The notes beneath the pieces were generated by a model that did not search any database, was not told where the DNA came from, and was given only the letters and a program-made list of their open reading frames with translations. From Durusdinium trenchii (lineage: Eukaryota; Sar; Dinophyceae; Suessiales; Symbiodiniaceae), in the NCBI GenBank assembly GCA_963970005.1, contig CAXAMN010026805.1, forward strand, positions 872,082-936,081: a stretch of DNA of 64,000 nt, in the 5' to 3' direction. Position numbers and translations under genes: made by a program. Shown one piece after another: positions 1 through 12,436 of the stretch (its first letter is position 1; each line of letters starts with the position of its first letter).

Positions 1-3000
1 AGTGCCAATGTTCCAGTTTGGAGCCATTTCAATTTTTTGAGATTTGCATCGCCGCTCACTACACGTCTTGGGCCTCACCAATCTCGCGACATCCGTGGCC
101 GGTGGGTCGTGGCCGTGGAAAAGTGGAGGCTTTCAGAATGCCAATGACATCTGTGAGAGCCCCAAAACATTCGGGTAGGTTAACCTCCCTGGCAGTCAAC
201 CAGCGTCCCCCGGTGACATGACCCACAGCCAAAGGTTTCCATGGAATGGCTGACAATCTACAAAGAGCAGCCGAGTGCATTGTTACTCCAATGTAGCTGG
301 GGGTAGGACATAGAGGGAACACGCTTGCTCCGAAAAATAAAGAAGTGTTCGTCGATGCAAAGCAGGAACATTCACGGTCTTCACATGCCTTGGCAAAACA
401 CAATCCTTTGTGCGAATGATCGCACTGCTTGCGACAGACACTTAACTTGTGCGACAAGCTCTCAAGTTTGTGTGCCGGTAATTGCTTGGTTCCTGGTTGA
501 ATGTGCATCCGCACTTCTGGCAGATGGCTTCAGTGATTGGTTCGCCGCCTTCTGTTCTTCATGAATTCAGGTGAGAGGTCAACTCGACCTCATCCCAAAC
601 CTCACCCAATGTGTAAACAAATGCGGTCCCATAAAGTTTGTTTCGACGTTTATTCATTCCCTCACATGCCCTGATTACATTTTTGCAGCCTGCTCAGCAT
701 GACTGGAACTGCACGCTGCGTAACGGTATCCGCAATCAGGCGGCCTTGTCCACAGCTGCTGCTGAAAAAAAAAAATCCGCGTTTCGGATAGCTCACAACT
801 TGATGTATAGGTTATTTTGAACGGCGACCATCAGGCTAAAAACCAAAGCCCACAGTGTCCACAGTTTGCAGCTTTGGCCGGTTGGGAACCGTGCCACCGG
901 GACGCGCGCGTTGAGAAGACGAACTCATGAGAAACATCTGACCTCACCCATTGCAGTTCCAAGAAGTTGTCGGTCCTCTTGCTGGCGTCACATGAGGCCA
1001 CCCACGGCCCAAGAATTCTTGGCTCAAAATGCCCAAGTGACCAAGATGACGCAGCAGCAACCGAAGAGTAGGAGTTGAATCAGGAGGTTGCTGGTAGTGA
1101 TAGTGACTTCAACCTAACTTTTTTGTTGGCATGTTTGCGGTTTTTTTTGAGCCCACAGGCTCAGGCTCCAGGGGTTGGCATTGTTGGCATGTGGCCATTT
1201 TCCTGACTCAGTTGGCTTTGTGACAGCCTTTTTGGCTCTCAAACAAGTTGCCCAAGAACCAAGTCAAGTGACTTTCATGATCGGGGCCAGAAACGGCCGC
1301 CTCACCATCAGAACGCGCAATTATCATGGCACAGCGCCCCAAAAAACCAATTGGACAACCTGAGCAGGCCATGAAAAACAGTGAGACACTGGCCACCTTA
1401 CATGGTCAATACTTGGAAACGTTCCAACGTCAGAAAGACAGGATTTCATCCGAAACTTGGGCCTTTGAAACTTGGACTTGGCATTGCATGGCTGTGCCTG
1501 TAAAGGGCCATGCAGCCACTGACGGTTGGTGTGGAAGTTTGTGGCCGCATTCTTCGCCTCGAAACCTCTGAAGGTGCGGGAAATGGGGTGATTGATGCCC
1601 ACCACGCGAGTGGAACTTCTGTAGGATGTGGTGTGGCATTCTGTCCATTGACTTCAAGCGTGGTGGCAGGTAACTAAAATTAGAGTTGGAACCCAACCTG
1701 CAGGCGATACCTTGGAAAGGGTGCATCAGCTCCTGGAAGATGTCCCAACATCAGGAGACCGTTGCCAAAATTCGGTCAGGTGCGTTTTTTCTATGTGTTG
1801 GCGTGCTCAAATAAGACCCTGCAACCTTTGTAGATGAGAACGTGGGCCTGACGCAAAGTCACGACGTTGGGTGGGTGCGTTGTGTGTCCTTGAAATGTCC
1901 TCTCCGTTCTTGGAACGAACAACCTCGGCACAGGAGGCCGGCGCTTGCTATCGCTGGGTCACATGCACCTTCAAAGTCACGAGGTACGTTTATCTTATTT
2001 TTTAACTTTGCACATCTGCTGCTTTTATAAATGTAGGATTTGAAATGTGGGCTCTTGCAAGGTCATTGCCGATACGGTGGAGCGATATGTGGGGGCCACT
2101 GGCAGGAGCTTTTCAGATGTGACGTGGCTTGGCGAACGAGGGCCGGGCCAAAACGGCGCGCATTGGTCAGGCGCGCGCGTACGTGACCGCGGCGACCCCG
2201 GCGCTGGCAGGTTCTCCGTGGTGGATTTTGGGGAGTTGGCGAACAGCCGCGGGACGCCGTGCTGGATCCCCGACACGGCGCATCGAGGTGGATTGGGGAC
2301 TGTCAAGCGGAGAGGGTTGTTCGCTGGTTTCAAGTGGTTGTATAGGTTTATCTTGTGTGTGTGTACTTGTTTGGCAGCAGCTTGGACAGAGCCCTTTTGG
2401 TCATTTGCTGCCTGGCCTTGTGTCCTTGCCTGTCGATTGGCCAGGCATGACCCTACATCAGATGCACAGAGTGCTGCACTTCATGGGGCATCAGGCGAAG
2501 ACAAATGAACCACGAACACCTGGCAGAAGTCTGCGTTCTCGCATGTCAGCTGGAACCCCAAATCCATTCTTCGTGTTGAAATGGATGCAAGGGGTGGTGC
2601 CTCCCAAGTTCCTACTTCAAGTCTCTATGCTGACTGGGTCTTTCGGTCTTCACTCAGTCAGTTGTTGGCCAGGCCTTTGCGTGGCACGAAGCGCACAGGG
2701 ACAGCCCCAACTACGGCAGTCGGATCTCGGAAGAGAGGCTTCGACGGCAGAACCAGGGGAAGGCTAGCAGAAACCACGCAGAACTTCAATCCCACAGCTG
2801 GATATTGTTGTTTTTGTAGGTGATGTGTTTTTTTGGGGCCTGACAGATTCGGGTTTGAAAGGAGTGAGATGGTCCACCAACCAACTCGACTCATGATGTT
2901 TGTTCAAGGGGCAGCCATATCCTGGAATCACTCAGTCTTCCCGTCCCTGAGTTATCATCTATTCACTCAGCCCCAGAAGTTCCCCTTTGCTCCAGCAGAG

Positions 3001-4360
3001 GTGGTACTTGGACATGTTCCAACTTGCATAACAATGCCTTGGTGTGACTGAGGAAGTTCAACTTGTACCACGCCAGCTACTGGATCATCAATCCAGCAAC
3101 TCAAGGCACAGTAGACTAGACCAAAATGGACTAGACCCTAGACCAGACTTGTGATAAGCGCCGGTGAGCCTAGCGCGCTGGTGTGGATGTTCAGAATGTG
3201 TTGGGAGGTGAAGGTGCGCAAGTGTTCTTGCCCTAGCTTGTACGGGTGCACTAAGGTGCACGAGCCGACGTATCTGAAAGATGGTCGCATCAGATATATA
3301 TATATATATATTGAACTATATCTAGGTTGGTGGCATACTGCGGCATACTGGCCTTCACATCGTCATGAAGGATGCTGCACTAGCACTGTGCTATCGAGTT
3401 TTGTTGGCTGGTAGGTTGGTGAGGTCATTGATTTTTCAAGCTCGAGAGGCTACGGGCCTTTTGGTTGCAGCTTTGTCGAGCTCATTGCGGAGGACTGTTG
3501 GCGCACCAACCCCGTCGGCTCTTACCCCACCCCTCGTGGCACCCCTCCTGTTGCAGAGATTTGTGCTGCTTGCCAGGAAAAGGAGGCACAACGACCCAAA
3601 TGGTTTGTGTCTCACGCGTGGTTGGAGCCTGTGTGCCTGTTTGCTGCCTGCCAAGCATTTGATGTTGGGCAGCTTGCGGTCTTGGGGCAGGTTTGATCAG
3701 ATGCCGTCTCGCTCTACGATCGTTTAATAATCATTTGTGGATGTTTGTGGACGGTGCTTTTGTTTTTGGGTTGGACACGTGGCTGGCATGAAACATCTGA
3801 ACATTCATGCACCTCGGAAGCCTTGTCAAAGGTTCATGTTTTCAAGTTTGGAAAGGACCGGCTCCGGACGTCGATTCCTCAAATCATCCGAACGAACTCA
3901 GCTATTGTCAGCTGGGCTGAGTTGTCGGCCGTCGGACGAGATCTTCAGGTTGCGAATCTGTCTAGACACGCGCACGTGCGGCAATTGGAGCTGAACACGG
4001 CCTTCTGGGTGCCTGGGCGAAATGGAGTGGCACCTTCTGCCCAGATCAAGAGGGGTGAAGAAGATAGTCGGGTTGCAGACGCACATGCGAGTTCAAGCAC
4101 GATTTGCTGGTTGTTGATGTTGTTTCTAAGGAGGCCATGTTTTTTCACCTCAAGTGTAGATCATGTCTGTTGCTCACCTGCAGGTGTGCGCTTATGCCAA
4201 CAACCAGCATCATTTGGAAGCTGATGTGGGAGAACACCCGCGCAGGAGTCTGAAGGGTGTTGCCATTTCCTGTGCGGTCACTGAGTGAGGTTGGTCACTG
4301 AGTTGGAAGCGGCGGATCGTTTTGACAGTCAGCCTTGGGGTTTTGGACGGTCGGGTGCAG
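1..4360. other. Gene-poor stretch, nothing recognised
   Basis: No recognisable protein motif, RNA gene or long repeat was found on either strand. Open frames here are short and compete with each other. A GC-rich segment at about 2,100-2,320 has two overlapping open frames with protein-like composition and might hold an exon, but neither resembles a family I know. An AT dinucleotide run lies at about 3,293-3,311. Confidence 0.4.
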
Positions 4361-4372
4361 GTTCAGCCGTGG

Positions 4373-4470
4373 GCCTCCAACCTACAAGCGATGCCCTCCA
4401 ACCCAATAGCGATAGCCTCCACCCTACTAGCGATGGCCTCCACCCTATTAGCAATGGCCTCCAACCTTTC
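4373..4470 (+). repeat. 21-bp tandem repeat (about 4.7 units)
   Basis: Successive units start with GCCTCCA and run about 21 bases each, with a shared core CCTCCAMCC-x5-AGCRATG. Because 21 is a multiple of three, the + strand reads through as a 7-residue peptide period of the form LQPTSDA/LHPTSDG. Units differ by a few substitutions each. This could be a coding minisatellite or an intronic array. Confidence 0.85.
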
Positions 4471-4831
4471 AGGAGCAGCTTCTATCGTGCAATGCAGCGT
4501 TGCGAGGGTGTGGTGCTACTCTTGGACGATCAAGCGACTCCATTCTTGCGCATTTGGTGCTGCAACTGGACCAACAATTTGGGCGATCGGAGATTAGCGT
4601 CGTTTGGGACAGTTTCGGTGGCAGATGCTTGAGCATGGATACCAGATGGTACGGACTCAGAACATGCCTCTCAATATTGACGATCTTCATGCTGGCCTCG
4701 CTCAACCCGTATGCTGTCCATAAAGCCATATCACATATGATTCATGTCGCATGCTGCGCCCCCAGCTACCCCCGGGTGTCTGGCGCATGGCCCTTCACCG
4801 ACCCGCTGGACCGCGATGACCGCGCTGACCG

Positions 4832-4930
4832 ACCCGAGGCTTCGAGGAGGCCATCGCGGTGGAGAAGCGCAACGCCAACGAGCGCCGGCTGCTGTTGGAC
4901 GTCTGCGCCACCGACGCCGATGGCCCCTGC
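4832..4930 (+). CDS. Possible exon, unassigned protein
   Basis: One frame reads as a balanced charged helix (FEEAIAVEKRNANERRLLL, then DVCATDADGPC) in GC-rich sequence, unlike the surrounding AT-richer DNA. No family is recognised. The exon ends are not defined. It may belong with the weak exon-like segment at about 5,260-5,335. Confidence 0.3.
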
Positions 4931-5403
4931 GGACGAAGAATGAAAGGGACCGGACCGGAGGGGGGGCCGGATGGATGGGGTTCTTCCGACTTCGGCGGAG
5001 CAGATCCGTCACCAGGGGGGGTGGGTCCTGTGATTTGGATGTTTTGGACTTGTGTATGTTGCGTGCCTCGTGCGTGTGTTTGTTTTTTTGGGCTTGCTGG
5101 CTACTGTAGTTTCTGGGGTTGCAGGGGTGCAGAGCTCCAGTCCATGGAGCTCCAGCCGCCGATGGCGGGCGCGAGCTGTCCTTTTTGCAGCTTCACTGGC
5201 CACTGACCTCCAGGAATCCCCCTCATGGCCTGCCTTCGTTGAGCTGACGGTTAGGTGTAGCCCATGTGATCACCGACGGCCTGGCCGGTATCGAGAAGGA
5301 CATGGTGCCCTTGCTTGGCTTGCATCATAAGACTCCTGGGCCCGAAAGAGGTCGGTGCTTTCTTGGGAGACATGTGCGGACGTTAGGAACTCCAGAAGGG
5401 TTG

Positions 5404-5450
5404 AGCAGTACTACTAGGAGCGAGGACGCTACGAACGGAGCTCCTGGCAT
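5404..5450 (+). repeat. Dispersed ACTAG/GACGCTACGAACGG repeat, copy 1
   Basis: This segment contains TACTACTAGGAGC followed by GAGGACGCTACGAACGG and GCTCCTGGCAT. The same string of motifs, with a few changes, recurs at 43,148-43,190. Shared order and spacing show a dispersed repeat family. Confidence 0.7.
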
Positions 5451-5693
5451 CGTGAGGTTTGAGACCTGCATGGAGTGATTGAGTTGCAAGTCGCCCTTGA
5501 AACGAGTGAAGTAGCTTTGTTTTTCTCTGCATTTGGCCAACTTTGGAGTTGGGGGCGGCCCAGAAGCGGGGGCCAAACAAATGGAAACGACCCACGCTTA
5601 AGGACATGCAGGGAGATGACATTCCCTGTGCGAATCTTGGAGCGAGGCCGGACTTCAAGCCTTGAGCTGCGCGCATAGGAGACAATTCTAATT

Positions 5694-5815
5694 ATATTCT
5701 TATTGTTACTAGTAGCGTGGCACTTGTTCCTAGTAGCTTCTTGTTACTACTAGTAAGGCACCTGTTACTACTAGCGTGGCACTTGTTTCTACTATATAGC
5801 TTCTTGTTGTCTCTC
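5694..5815. repeat. ACTAGTAG-type short tandem repeat cluster
   Basis: About 50-base units alternate TTGTTACTACTAG, CGTGGCACTTGTT and CTAGTAGCTTCTTG. Two full units and a degenerate one are visible. Read on the - strand the elements (ACTAGTAGTAACAAGAAGC) resemble the ACTAGTAGCAAGAA motif near 43,200, so this cluster is probably the same family in reverse orientation. Confidence 0.6.
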
Positions 5816-5819
5816 CTTG

Positions 5820-7050
5820 GCAAGGGCAATTGTTTGTACCATTTTTGTTGTAAGTTGCGGCTGGTCAGGAGAGTGTACCATGTCAGAGGCATGCGCGACC
5901 TTTAATTATGTCCTTTCTCTCACACTTTGCGGCAAGGCCTGCGAATCAATATTTTGTCAGCATCTGCTAGCCACGAAGCCGACAGGTGGGTTTCGCATGT
6001 CCAGTTGCCAAACACTAGTTTGGTCAGAGTCAAGATAACGTTTGGTTTGCTTCCGTGGTTCTACTATAATAACTACTTGGCATGCATGCTTTCGAGCACA
6101 GGAACTAACACCAAGACGCCTTTCGAAGGTCGAGCTGGTGTCCAAACCAGACCAAAGCTTCATTCCCTGGCATTTTTGCACAAGCTCTTGTTCGAAATGA
6201 GCCGGTGGGAGCGACGATTCGCCGAATTTCTTCACGCTGGCTAGGACCAGGATCCTGAACAGCATCGCCTTCCCGCATGCACCTTTGGAGGATCTCTCCG
6301 CCATCCCACCCGAGGACAACACAAGCAGCTTGTGGAGTGGAACATGGTGACATTGCTCTACTTCCTGTCGCTTTTGTTGCTGGCCTCAGCCGTGCCGGCT
6401 GGGCCCTCGAAGGAGCACAGCACCTACCAAACCGTGAATTGTGCCTTGTCCGCGCAGTTCGCACTGGCCAGCTGGTGCCCTTGGCTGCAGGTGTTTCGCC
6501 TTGGCTGATTACAATACAGCAAGACCTGGCGGAAGATACTGTAGATCTGAACCATCTAGTCCTTAGACGTGGAAGCTCCTTCAAGGACCAGTTGCAAGAG
6601 CTGGTTGAGACCTTGTCATCCCAGAGTCCCACAAGCATCTCCACAAAGCATCTGAGGTGCAACTGCATTTTGCACGGCTGGGATGCTGCGCCTTTAGCAA
6701 GGGCATTGTCGGCGGATAGCTCCAGGCGGACCAGAAACGGGTTCACTGCGCCAAGTCAGATACTCACAGATGGCTTCCGCAAGCCTTTTCGCACTCACTT
6801 CGCAAGTCTTTTTTTGAGGTTTTTTTTGGGGAGCCCCTTAGGCTAGGTGAGAGACGTTCGAGTGGCAGAACCTCTGGATTTTTGTTGACTCCTAGAACAA
6901 GTGCCAAAGTCTTTGATGGGCTTTGGTAATCCTTCAATGCAGCGACGCGAGAGGCGAGCCGTGCAGCTGTCCTTTACAGGTTGCACCCGCTTTTCGGACC
7001 AGGACAGCCCGAGGATGGTCCGAAACCGACGGGAGGCCCACCGCTTGACC
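5820..7050. other. No gene assigned
   Basis: A 189-codon + strand frame (6,277-6,846) and a 213-codon - strand frame (6,105-6,746) overlap here. Neither shows a domain, a repeat or convincing composition. I see no RNA gene or mobile element. Confidence 0.35.
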
Positions 7051-7059
7051 CAGCCTGTC

Positions 7060-7275
7060 TCAGCTCCAGGACCTGGCGATGCTGGTGGATCATTTGCCCG
7101 AATCTTTGGAGGCCGACCGGTGGGGGATCTCCAAAGGGAAGACCGTCTCCGCTTCGACGGCATCGAGCGCGGGGAGATTCGAAGACGACGGACCGAGGGA
7201 TGGACCGAGCCGATGTGGCCAGGTGCTTCGCTTGGATCTGGGCTTCACGGGGCTACGGACCTTGGAAGCGCTGGA
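7060..7275 (+). CDS. LRR-like exon 1 of a separate gene
   Basis: The + strand frame reads DLAMLVDHLPESLEADRW and, after a Ser/Ala/Asp-rich stretch, VLRLDLGFTGLRTLEALEE. The last part fits the LxLxFxxLxxLxxL spacing of irregular LRRs seen in dinoflagellate proteins. It is followed by two more Leu-periodic segments at 7,411-7,480 and 7,719-7,845, so the three probably belong to one gene. Function is unknown. It lies 27 kb from the main LRR cluster and uses a different repeat consensus. Confidence 0.45.
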
Positions 7276-7410
7276 GGAGCCACTTGGGCGAGTGGCGCCG
7301 GGCTACGTTGGGAGGTGGTGGAGTCAGGGCCGAAGGAGCGGTTGCTGGTGGTTGGGTGTTTTGGTCCCCAACATGGGTGGTGGTGATTCAACCATTCAAC
7401 ATCACTCAAC

Positions 7411-7480
7411 CACTTAGGCTTCGGCGCTGCAAATCCTTGGTTCACTTGGAGCTCCGCTTTCCCGGCTGCAAGTGTCTTGG
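7411..7480 (+). CDS. LRR-like exon 2
   Basis: The frame reads RLRRCKSLVHLELRFPGCK. This fits one leucine-rich unit with the same LxLxF spacing as the exon at 7.06-7.27 kb. Ends are approximate. Confidence 0.4.
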
Positions 7481-7718
7481 TTGGTTCTTGTCGCCCGTTC
7501 TGACTCGAACCCTGCGAGAAACGCCGCCGATCCGCCGTTCGGGCCGGGAACGGGTCGAGGTTTTTGCGCAGTGCTGCTGGCCTGGGCTCTGCGCTGGCTG
7601 TGGCCTGGTGGAAGTCAACAGGAAGTCACCATCACCTCACTTGTTGGTTCGGAAAGATCCGTTTCGCCGTGTCCTTGCGAGTCCGGGATGAGGAAACCAC
7701 CAGGAAGCCACTCTGAGT

Positions 7719-7845
7719 GGGATGCTGCTGGACAAATGCCCCACAGCTCAGGCCTTGCCACAACTCCGAATGGTCGCGCTGTGGTTTTCCAAGCTGGTGA
7801 ACTTGGAGGATATTGAAGGTCTTGACGAGGCCGCGACGGCATGTC
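7719..7845 (+). CDS. LRR-like exon 3
   Basis: The frame reads LPQLRMVALWFSKLVNLEDI followed by EGLDEAAT. It is Leu-periodic like the two preceding segments. Boundaries and function are unknown. Confidence 0.35.
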
Positions 7846-8034
7846 GTCCCGGTCTTTTCGCAGGGATGAACACCGGAAGATTGGATTTAAACCTTGCTGG
7901 TGTGCAAGGTTTCGGCCCAGCTTTTGGAAGGTGCACATCCACCCTAAGTTTTTTTCCCTAAACAGTTTACTGTTGGGGTTCTCTCTGAGGAAAAGACACC
8001 GACCACAGCCTCTGGCCGGACCCCTGAACCCTGC

Positions 8035-8350
8035 CCCGTGTTTGGGTGTTGTCCTCCAGTTGTCCTCTGGCGCTCGCGAATCCTGTGTCTTCCTCTTGTT
8101 GTCCTCTTCATGTCCTCCCGCTGTCCTCTGGCCGCGCTGTGTCCTCCCGTTGTTCCTCAGTTTAGTGGCCTCATCTGGTCCTTGTCCGGGCCTTGTCCAG
8201 GCCCTGTCTGGTGTGTTTGCCACAGGTGCCTTGGGCCTTTCTTCTCCGCCCTCACAAGTCCTTTTCTCACCGCCTTGTCCAGGCCTTATCCCCTGCTTGG
8301 CCGCCGCTTTCATCTGCTTTCCCTTTTTCCACCGCCTTGTCCGGGTATGT
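8035..8350 (+). repeat. TGTCCTC-rich low-complexity region
   Basis: The + strand is pyrimidine-rich with many imperfect copies of TTGTCCTC, TGTCCTCC and CTTGTCCAGGCC at irregular spacing. The bias keeps long frames open on both strands, which produces a spurious 289-codon - strand frame. Confidence 0.65.
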
Positions 8351-10800
8351 TTTCGTGTGGCTATGAATGCAACAGTGATGCGGCGTTTGATGTCATCCTT
8401 GGATTTTCTCCAGACAGAACTATTGTTGTCTATGCCGCATTGTTTTTGCTTACATGAAATTCCCAATGCAGACCTTACTAGCAAGATTGGAATTCAAACA
8501 GGTTGACGCCACAAAAACTAATGAAACGGTTTGCTGATTTGGGTTTTGAAGATGGTGATGTGAACTCACCGGTCCTCCTTTGAAGTGGAGGCCAGGTAGT
8601 GGGTTTAACATACAGGTAAGCTTTCATGCTGTCTGCGACCATCCAGGCATCCGTGAAGCTGCACCATAACATACCATATATCCCATGAAATCCCAAAGTA
8701 TCAGCAGAACAGACCCTGAGAGCGTTTTCTTTTTTGTGATCTCACGCCTTGGTCACTTGTGACGCCTTGGTCGTTTGTTCAACTTGCGTCGTCAGTTGTG
8801 CCGTGCCGGGAATGCCAGGCGTTTCCAACGCTCTCCAATCTCGAGGTGTGGATGGGAGGTTCTGTCCCTCGGAGTGATCAAGCTCAAAGCGCTGGCTGGC
8901 TCCCACCTGGTAAGCCCTGGAATGAGAAGACTTCATGAAAGAAATTGAAATATGTGGAAGTGAAGGGCAAGGCTAACTCGAGAGTCTTTCAAGCTTAGCC
9001 CAAGAGGGAGCCTTGAGAGCAGAGTTCCACCTCCCCCCCCCAGCTGCTCACTCCCTAACCATGTGGCTCGCCAGTGCTTGGCGCTCAACCTGGACAGATG
9101 TCCCAAAGTGCGGCTCGAGGACAGAAAGGCGAGGAGTTGGAGCTTTGTGCAGTCTGAAAGGGTGCAAGCAAAACACATTCCGTGATGGTGATTTTCGTCC
9201 TTGCTATGAGAGCCTTTTGGCATCTCACACACACATTACATACAGAGACAGAGAGACAGAGAGATAGATAGATCGATATACACATTAGATATTGGTGGAA
9301 GTTGTGTGTTCTCTCTTTCCAGAGGCATGAGCCAGAGAAACAGGGTATAGACGTGTGTTCAAAGATGACATTTCCAGGTCTCCTCGTGTCAACCCCAGTG
9401 GATTCCCCCTATCACAGCGATTTCCTTCAAAATAGATCAGCGTCGGGAGCTACATCTCCCTGAACATGTGTGAGATCTGAACTGGAGGAGGCACTTACTT
9501 GCAATTCTTTCTGTTCATGTCCCAGAATAGAGTCCTTCCACGTTCAAGTTTGATTTAAATTATCCGATGTGAACAACCGATGTGAAAAAGGGGCTGCCAA
9601 ACACGCCCCCCAAGGCGCTCTTCAAGAGTGTCAAGAAGCTCCGACGCAAAGGGGTCTTGGAGTTCCTTGGCTGCTGAAAATTGGGGAGAAACATCCGTGC
9701 AAATTTGGGCTTCCGCAGCAGGGTACAGTTGCAGTCTATTCTGGACGCGCACATCTTGACTTGGTAGGTTTGCTGCTCTTAAAGCAGGGAAAGGCGAGTT
9801 CTAGGTGGCCCAGCCCAATCACCCTGGCTGCACGAGTTGAGCCAAGGAGCTGGGTGCATATCCACGGTGTCGAGCAGGAGGGGGGGGGGGCTTTGACACT
9901 GTGTCGGTGAAAAGGCCACAATGAGAGGGGGCGTAACCCACATGTGAGGGGTTTAGACTCCTTGCGGAGTTGTGCAGAGATCCAGCGCCGACCACGTCAT
10001 GCCGCGGTTCCTGAGAGTCCAGCCTTTTCGCGTTGGCCACAGTCCCACGGTTCCGTGTTCGAGGAGAGCACCTTGGCGCGCCTGCTGAAGCGTTGCCAGT
10101 GCAGTCCCAAAGCCCGGGCTGCCGATCACACCGACCCCATTGTCAAGTACAGCTCGGAGAGGCCCATCTATCCACCAGTCTTGCTGGGAAGGCACGGGCC
10201 TCCCGCGCGACCTCCGCGCGTGCGAGAGGACTGTGCGGGACGCACGCCAGTGGCGCATGCTCAGGGGTGATTTGGCACTGTGGTGATTAGGGGTGGGCTG
10301 TGGGTTGCGGATCAAAGGTCTTCATGGCTCGAAGCTCGAAACTTGGCATGCCTCTGCCTGGACAGCTTCCATGGAAACAGCTAAACAGACCAGTCGGACA
10401 GCCAAAAAGGGCAGTGCATGGTGAATTTGCAGGTTTGTTCCTTGCCCCCCTAATGTTTGCCCGGTGAATGCCCACGCCGCAGATCTGTCAGAAGACCCAC
10501 CAAGAGCCCCCCCACTGCAACAGTCTGCGACATTCTGTGCCATGGCTAGTTAAAGCAAGTTCTTTAAGTGCCTAAGAACTTGCAACTCGGAGAAGCAAGT
10601 GAATCCCTCAACCTTTTCGGCTTTCTGGCCAAAGAAGTAGGGACGACCTTTCCATGAACCAACGTCTGCGGCGCTGATGCGGTCGGACTGCACCATGCTA
10701 TGTTCGATGTGGAACGGAGAATTGGCCACTCGGCATGCATGGTCTGCAAGGTGGGGTCGTTTTCGACCTGACCTGAACTGCAGGTTTCTGAGTCCTTAGA
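8350..10800. other. No gene assigned
   Basis: Nothing recognisable on either strand. A simple repeat of CACA, AGAC and GATA units lies at about 9,226-9,285 and G/C homopolymers at about 9,032-9,041 and 9,882-9,891. A GC-rich segment at about 9,960-10,270 might contain an exon but no frame is favoured. Confidence 0.35.
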
Positions 10801-10814
10801 CTGAAGCGAACCAC

Positions 10815-10957
10815 CGAACCAGATCGGCCTCTTCGACTCGCTCCCAGGTGACTCGGTGGGCCTTCAGGTGCAGAAAGCATGGTATCTCCTCCAGGCCGCC
10901 AAGCACAGCGGGCTGCGGCCGGAGTTGTGGAAAGCCACGCACGTGGTCCGCCAGGCA
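10815..10957 (+). CDS. PPR-like exon a
   Basis: The frame holds LQVQKAWYLLQAAKHSGLRP followed by ELWKATHVVRQA. A helix pair followed by GLRP is typical of pentatricopeptide (PPR) units. PPR proteins usually bind organellar RNA. I place it in a loose PPR-type gene running to about 15.5 kb because similar short helical exons follow on the same strand. The family call rests on pattern only. Confidence 0.35.
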
Positions 10958-11305
10958 AGGCCTTTGACCATCCTTTTCTACCTCTTGCGTCCGTTTGGCT
11001 CACGGTGACACAGTGTCCGACATGCAAGGCACATGCAAGGCACCAATCCAAAAACCAAACCTTCCAGTGTTCAAAAATATTCAAAGCCCGGCCCCCCTTT
11101 GGCAAAGTTCTGGTGCGATGGCCATCCTTGTTTGATCCTGCATGTCGGAGATGGCTCCTGTTGCTAAATCCCTACCTTCAACAATCTTGCCCGAAAGACA
11201 GGTGAAACTGTCTTGGCCCGTTTGTTTTGCGAGTCATAGAGGGCAAAGTTCGTTTCAATCACAGGGGGCTGAAACGTCCAACTGGAGGCTGCACAAAGCT
11301 TGCAG

Positions 11306-11405
11306 TGGATGGATGCCCTGGATCTCACCGAATTCTTGGCGGACAAAGGCTACGCTTTCCATGAAGACTTGCGACAGAGCAAGGTCCTTGTGCACAGCCT
11401 GGCTG
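11306..11405 (+). CDS. PPR-like exon b
   Basis: The segment is preceded by TTGCAG and followed by GTAGAA, as expected for acceptor and donor. It reads WMDALDLTEFLADKGYAF then HEDLRQSKVLVHSLAG. The W-x-x-AL-x-L start is common in dinoflagellate PPR exons. Confidence 0.4.
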
Positions 11406-11654
11406 GTAGAAACTGGACGTAGATGATAGGGAACACCCTTCAATTCATTTGATTTTTGTTAAAGGGACACTTCAAAGCCAACACAGCTAAGGATGGACGT
11501 TTTGCCTTCAGGATTTGGAGAAGATCCAATCTGGTGGCTCGGTCGTCCTCACTTTGCACCGAATACATTATATAGTATCTTCTAGTCCGTCCATTTGGGG
11601 GGGCCTCAGCCGACCGCCACCCGCAGTCCCGAGCCGCGAACACTGCTGAGATCG

Positions 11655-11818
11655 CTACCTTCGAGTCCAGCCGCTGGCGCGCACGATGCGCGCCGGCGTG
11701 TCGGCCGACGCGTGGCCCACCGTGCTCCAGCTCTTGCAGTGCGTGGCGACGGACACGTCGCAGCTCCGGCGAGGAGCAACGGCGAAGAGGAGCCGAGTGG
11801 GAGACGACTGGCAGTGAT
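11655..11818 (+). CDS. PPR-like exon c
   Basis: GC-rich sequence reads TMRAGVSADAWPTVLQLLQC followed by VATDTSQLRRG. The pattern M-x-x-G-V-x-x-x-x-x-P-x-V-L-x-L-L fits one PPR unit. It competes with another open frame in the same DNA. Confidence 0.35.
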
Positions 11819-12140
11819 GGTCCTGGAGATGAAGGTTGGTGGATGGGTGTGGTTGATGTTGAACTGTGTGTGTGTGTGTATGCCAATGTATGCCGTCGGG
11901 CGGTTGCGTAGGGAACTGTGCTTGGTGCATATCATGGAATCAAGGATCCCTCTGCACCGGCTTGGGACCAAATGGCTCGCACAGGAGAACTCTACTCAAC
12001 GTGGCGCTCTCAGCCTTTGCTGCTGCGAGAGACCGCCAAGAGCCCCTCCTGGAGCAAGCACTTTCAGAGGCGCACGGGTTTCCAACGGTATCCAATCAAA
12101 ACAAATCAAACCATTAGTGGCGTGTGAAAAAAACACGAAT

Positions 12141-12218
12141 GCAAGGCACGCAAGGCACGCAAGGCACGCAAGGCACGCAAGGCACGCAAGGCACGCATGG
12201 CACGCATGGCACGCATGG
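12141..12218 (+). repeat. 9-bp tandem repeat GCAAGGCAC (about 8.7 units)
   Basis: Six units of GCAAGGCAC are followed by units in which A is replaced by T (GCATGGCAC). The period of nine keeps all frames open. It lies between PPR-like exons and is probably intronic. Confidence 0.95.
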
Positions 12219-12349
12219 CGTGGGTGAGAGGCTCCGACAGGTCCCATGAGTCAGGATGTTGGACACAAACTCTTGAGTGTTGCAGGCCTATGCAAAGACA
12301 TCCTTACCTTGGATAAGGGCAAATGACCTGATGAAGAACATCAAGGTCA

Positions 12350-12436
12350 CCTCTCTTCGTCCCAGCCGACGGTCTTGGAACCTGGTGCTGGCGGCGGGTG
12401 CGCGGAATTCCACCTGGAGGGCGACCTGTGACATGG
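12350..12436 (+). CDS. PPR-like exon d
   Basis: The frame reads RPSRRSWNLVLAAGARNSTW and ends RATCDM at a good GTAAGG donor (12,437). The P-x-x-x-x-W-N-x-V-L-x-A spacing fits a PPR unit. Confidence 0.45.

Noticed and set aside
7615..8484. 289-codon open frame on the - strand
   Set aside because: It is kept open by the TGTCCTC-type low-complexity DNA and opposes LRR-like segments. Composition is Arg/Gly/Lys/Thr-biased with no motif.
9943..10270. GC-rich region considered as a gene
   Set aside because: Three frames on two strands are open with similar composition and no motif, so no call can be supported.
12141..12218. CRISPR-like short repeats
   Set aside because: Units are contiguous 9-mers without spacers, in a eukaryotic genome.
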